Part shown: positions 4,932 through 5,760 of the stretch, piece after piece
How positions within the stretch are numbered: position 1 is the first letter of the stretch
Layout of the letters: each line of letters starts with the position of its first letter
NCBI GenBank assembly: GCA_018268875.1
Contig: JAFDVT010000054.1
Coordinates: 1-5,760 of the forward strand
Length of the DNA: 5,760 nt
Reading direction: 5' to 3'
Origin: Acidobacteriota bacterium
GTDB lineage: Bacteria > Acidobacteriota > Terriglobia > Bryobacterales > Bryobacteraceae
Notes under the pieces: model-generated
Told to the model about the DNA's origin: nothing
The model's database searches: none
The model's input: only the letters and a program-made list of their open reading frames with translations
Made by a program: the position numbers and the translations under genes

Positions 4932-5760
4932 ATGATGATGGTTTCCTTCGGGCTGTATCTGACGATGTCCGCCGCCTTGTCGCAGGACTTTCAGAAGGAC
5001 GTGCTGCCCGTCCTTGTCAATCGATGCCAGGGCTGCCACGGCGCGCAGCAACAGATGGCGGGGCTGCGTTTCGACAAGGACGATCCGTCGATCGGCCGCG
5101 CCGCGACAAAGATCGCCGAACGCATCGCAAGCGACAAAAAAGGTTTTCGGATGCCGCCAGTCGGGGCACCGCTGGAAGCGGGCGAGGTCGCGTCGCTTCG
5201 CAAGTGGGTGGAGGCCGGCGCCAAATGGCCGTCGGGCTTGGTGGCGGCGAGCGGCAAGGGATCGTCGCATTGGGCCTTTCAAAAGCCTGCGAAAACGGCG
5301 CAAGGAAGCATTGACCGGTTCATCGACGCGAGGCTGAAGGCAGAGAACGTCGCGCCTTCGCCGCAAGCCGACCGGCGTACCTTATATCGACGTCTGTCGC
5401 TCGACTTGACCGGGCTCATTCCCGCAGCCTCCGACGTGGATGCGTTCGTTGCTGATGCTCGACCCGATGCGTATGAACGCGCCGTGGACCGCATGCTCGC
5501 GTCGTCGCACTACGGCGAACGCTGGGCGCGGTATTGGTTGGACCTGGCGCATTATGCGGATTCCGACGGCTATGAGAAGGATCTGCCTCGGCCTCATGCG
5601 TGGCGTTACCGGCATTGGGTGATCGACGCGTTGAACCGCGACATGCCGTTCGATCAATTCACTCGGGAACAGCTTGCCGGGGACCTGATTCCGAACGCAA
5701 CGGTGGATCAACGAGTGGCACCCGGTTTCCTTCGCGCCGTACTTACGAATCGCGAGGCCG
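4932..5760 (+). CDS. PSCyt1-PSCyt2 (DUF1549) domain secreted cytochrome-c-like protein (3' end cut by window edge)
   Basis: The frame from ATG 4932 is open to the window end (276 codons). A hydrophobic start (about residues 4-16) looks like a signal peptide. The PSCyt1 cytochrome domain spans about 18-100: FQKDVLPVLVNRCQGCHG has the haem-binding CxxCH (C32, C35, H36), and Met74 in FRMPP is the likely sixth haem ligand. PSCyt2/DUF1549 begins near 126 with FIDARL, RRLSLDLTGLIP (153-164), SSHYGERWARYWLDLAHYAD (191-210), WRYRHWVIDALNRDMPFDQF (224-243) and EQLAGDLIP (246-254). Family members usually continue into a DUF1553 (PSD1) domain and run to about 700-1000 residues, so most of the gene is missing. 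The catalytic role is not established; a periplasmic redox role in polymer breakdown has been suggested. Three consecutive ATGs (4932, 4935, 4938) make the exact start uncertain; an in-frame TAA at 4911 limits it upstream. A weak GAAGG precedes it. Confidence 0.88.
   Translation, partial: MMMVSFGLYLTMSAALSQDFQKDVLPVLVNRCQGCHGAQQQMAGLRFDKDDPSIGRAATKIAERIASDKKGFRMPPVGAPLEAGEVASLRKWVEAGAKWPSGLVAASGKGSSHWAFQKPAKTAQGSIDRFIDARLKAENVAPSPQADRRTLYRRLSLDLTGLIPAASDVDAFVADARPDAYERAVDRMLASSHYGERWARYWLDLAHYADSDGYEKDLPRPHAWRYRHWVIDALNRDMPFDQFTREQLAGDLIPNATVDQRVAPGFLRAVLTNREA

Noticed and set aside
4915..4935. Six-codon leader frame MKAAKS whose TGA overlaps the ATG run of the DUF1549 gene
   Set aside because: Too short to judge, with no strong ribosome site; it probably arises by chance from the repeated ATG at the true start.
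4848..5366. 172-codon minus-strand open frame opposite the cytochrome-DUF1549 gene
   Set aside because: Arg-rich shadow translation; the plus strand carries CxxCH and conserved DUF1549 motifs in the same span.

Overview
The window most likely comes from an acidobacterium of the Bryobacterales/Solibacteraceae type. Two genes point there. The secreted repeat protein at 3008-4843 ends in a domain that I recognise as the Solibacter C-terminal family (TIGR03437). The gene at 4932-5760 is a cytochrome-c/DUF1549 protein of a kind expanded in Planctomycetes, Verrucomicrobia and Solibacter-like Acidobacteria. The sequence is GC-rich with very short intergenic gaps. The source was assigned from protein families only, so it is an inference.

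Layout: (1) 1-1508, minus strand: a two-gene unit. A STAS-domain protein comes first, and its stop codon overlaps the start codon of a LolC/LolE-type ABC permease that runs off the left edge. (2) 1509-1549: a 41-bp divergent spacer with a possible promoter for the rightward genes. (3) 1550-3011, plus strand: a xylose-isomerase-family protein with the full metal and catalytic residue set of actinobacterial-type XylA. It is followed after 4 bp by a small DUF2905 membrane protein, whose coding region contains a perfect 10-bp hairpin followed by a T-rich stretch. (4) 3008-4843, minus strand: a secreted protein with four Cys-rich BACON-like repeats and the TIGR03437 domain. Its stop codon overlaps the DUF2905 stop on the palindrome CTAG. 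(5) 4844-4931: an 88-bp divergent spacer. (6) 4932-5760, plus strand: the start of a secreted PSCyt1-PSCyt2 (DUF1549) protein with a CxxCH haem motif, cut by the right edge.

The genes do not form one obvious pathway. They look like housekeeping or envelope functions (lipoprotein export plus a STAS partner), sugar metabolism (isomerase), and extracellular or periplasmic functions (BACON/TIGR03437 protein, cytochrome-DUF1549 protein). I see no RNA gene, CRISPR array, transposon or prophage gene, and no gap over 300 bp. I found no clear new multi-gene system. The most noteworthy points are the STAS-Lol permease coupling, the terminator-like hairpin inside the DUF2905 gene, and the isomerase with an intact catalytic core but a changed substrate-side loop.
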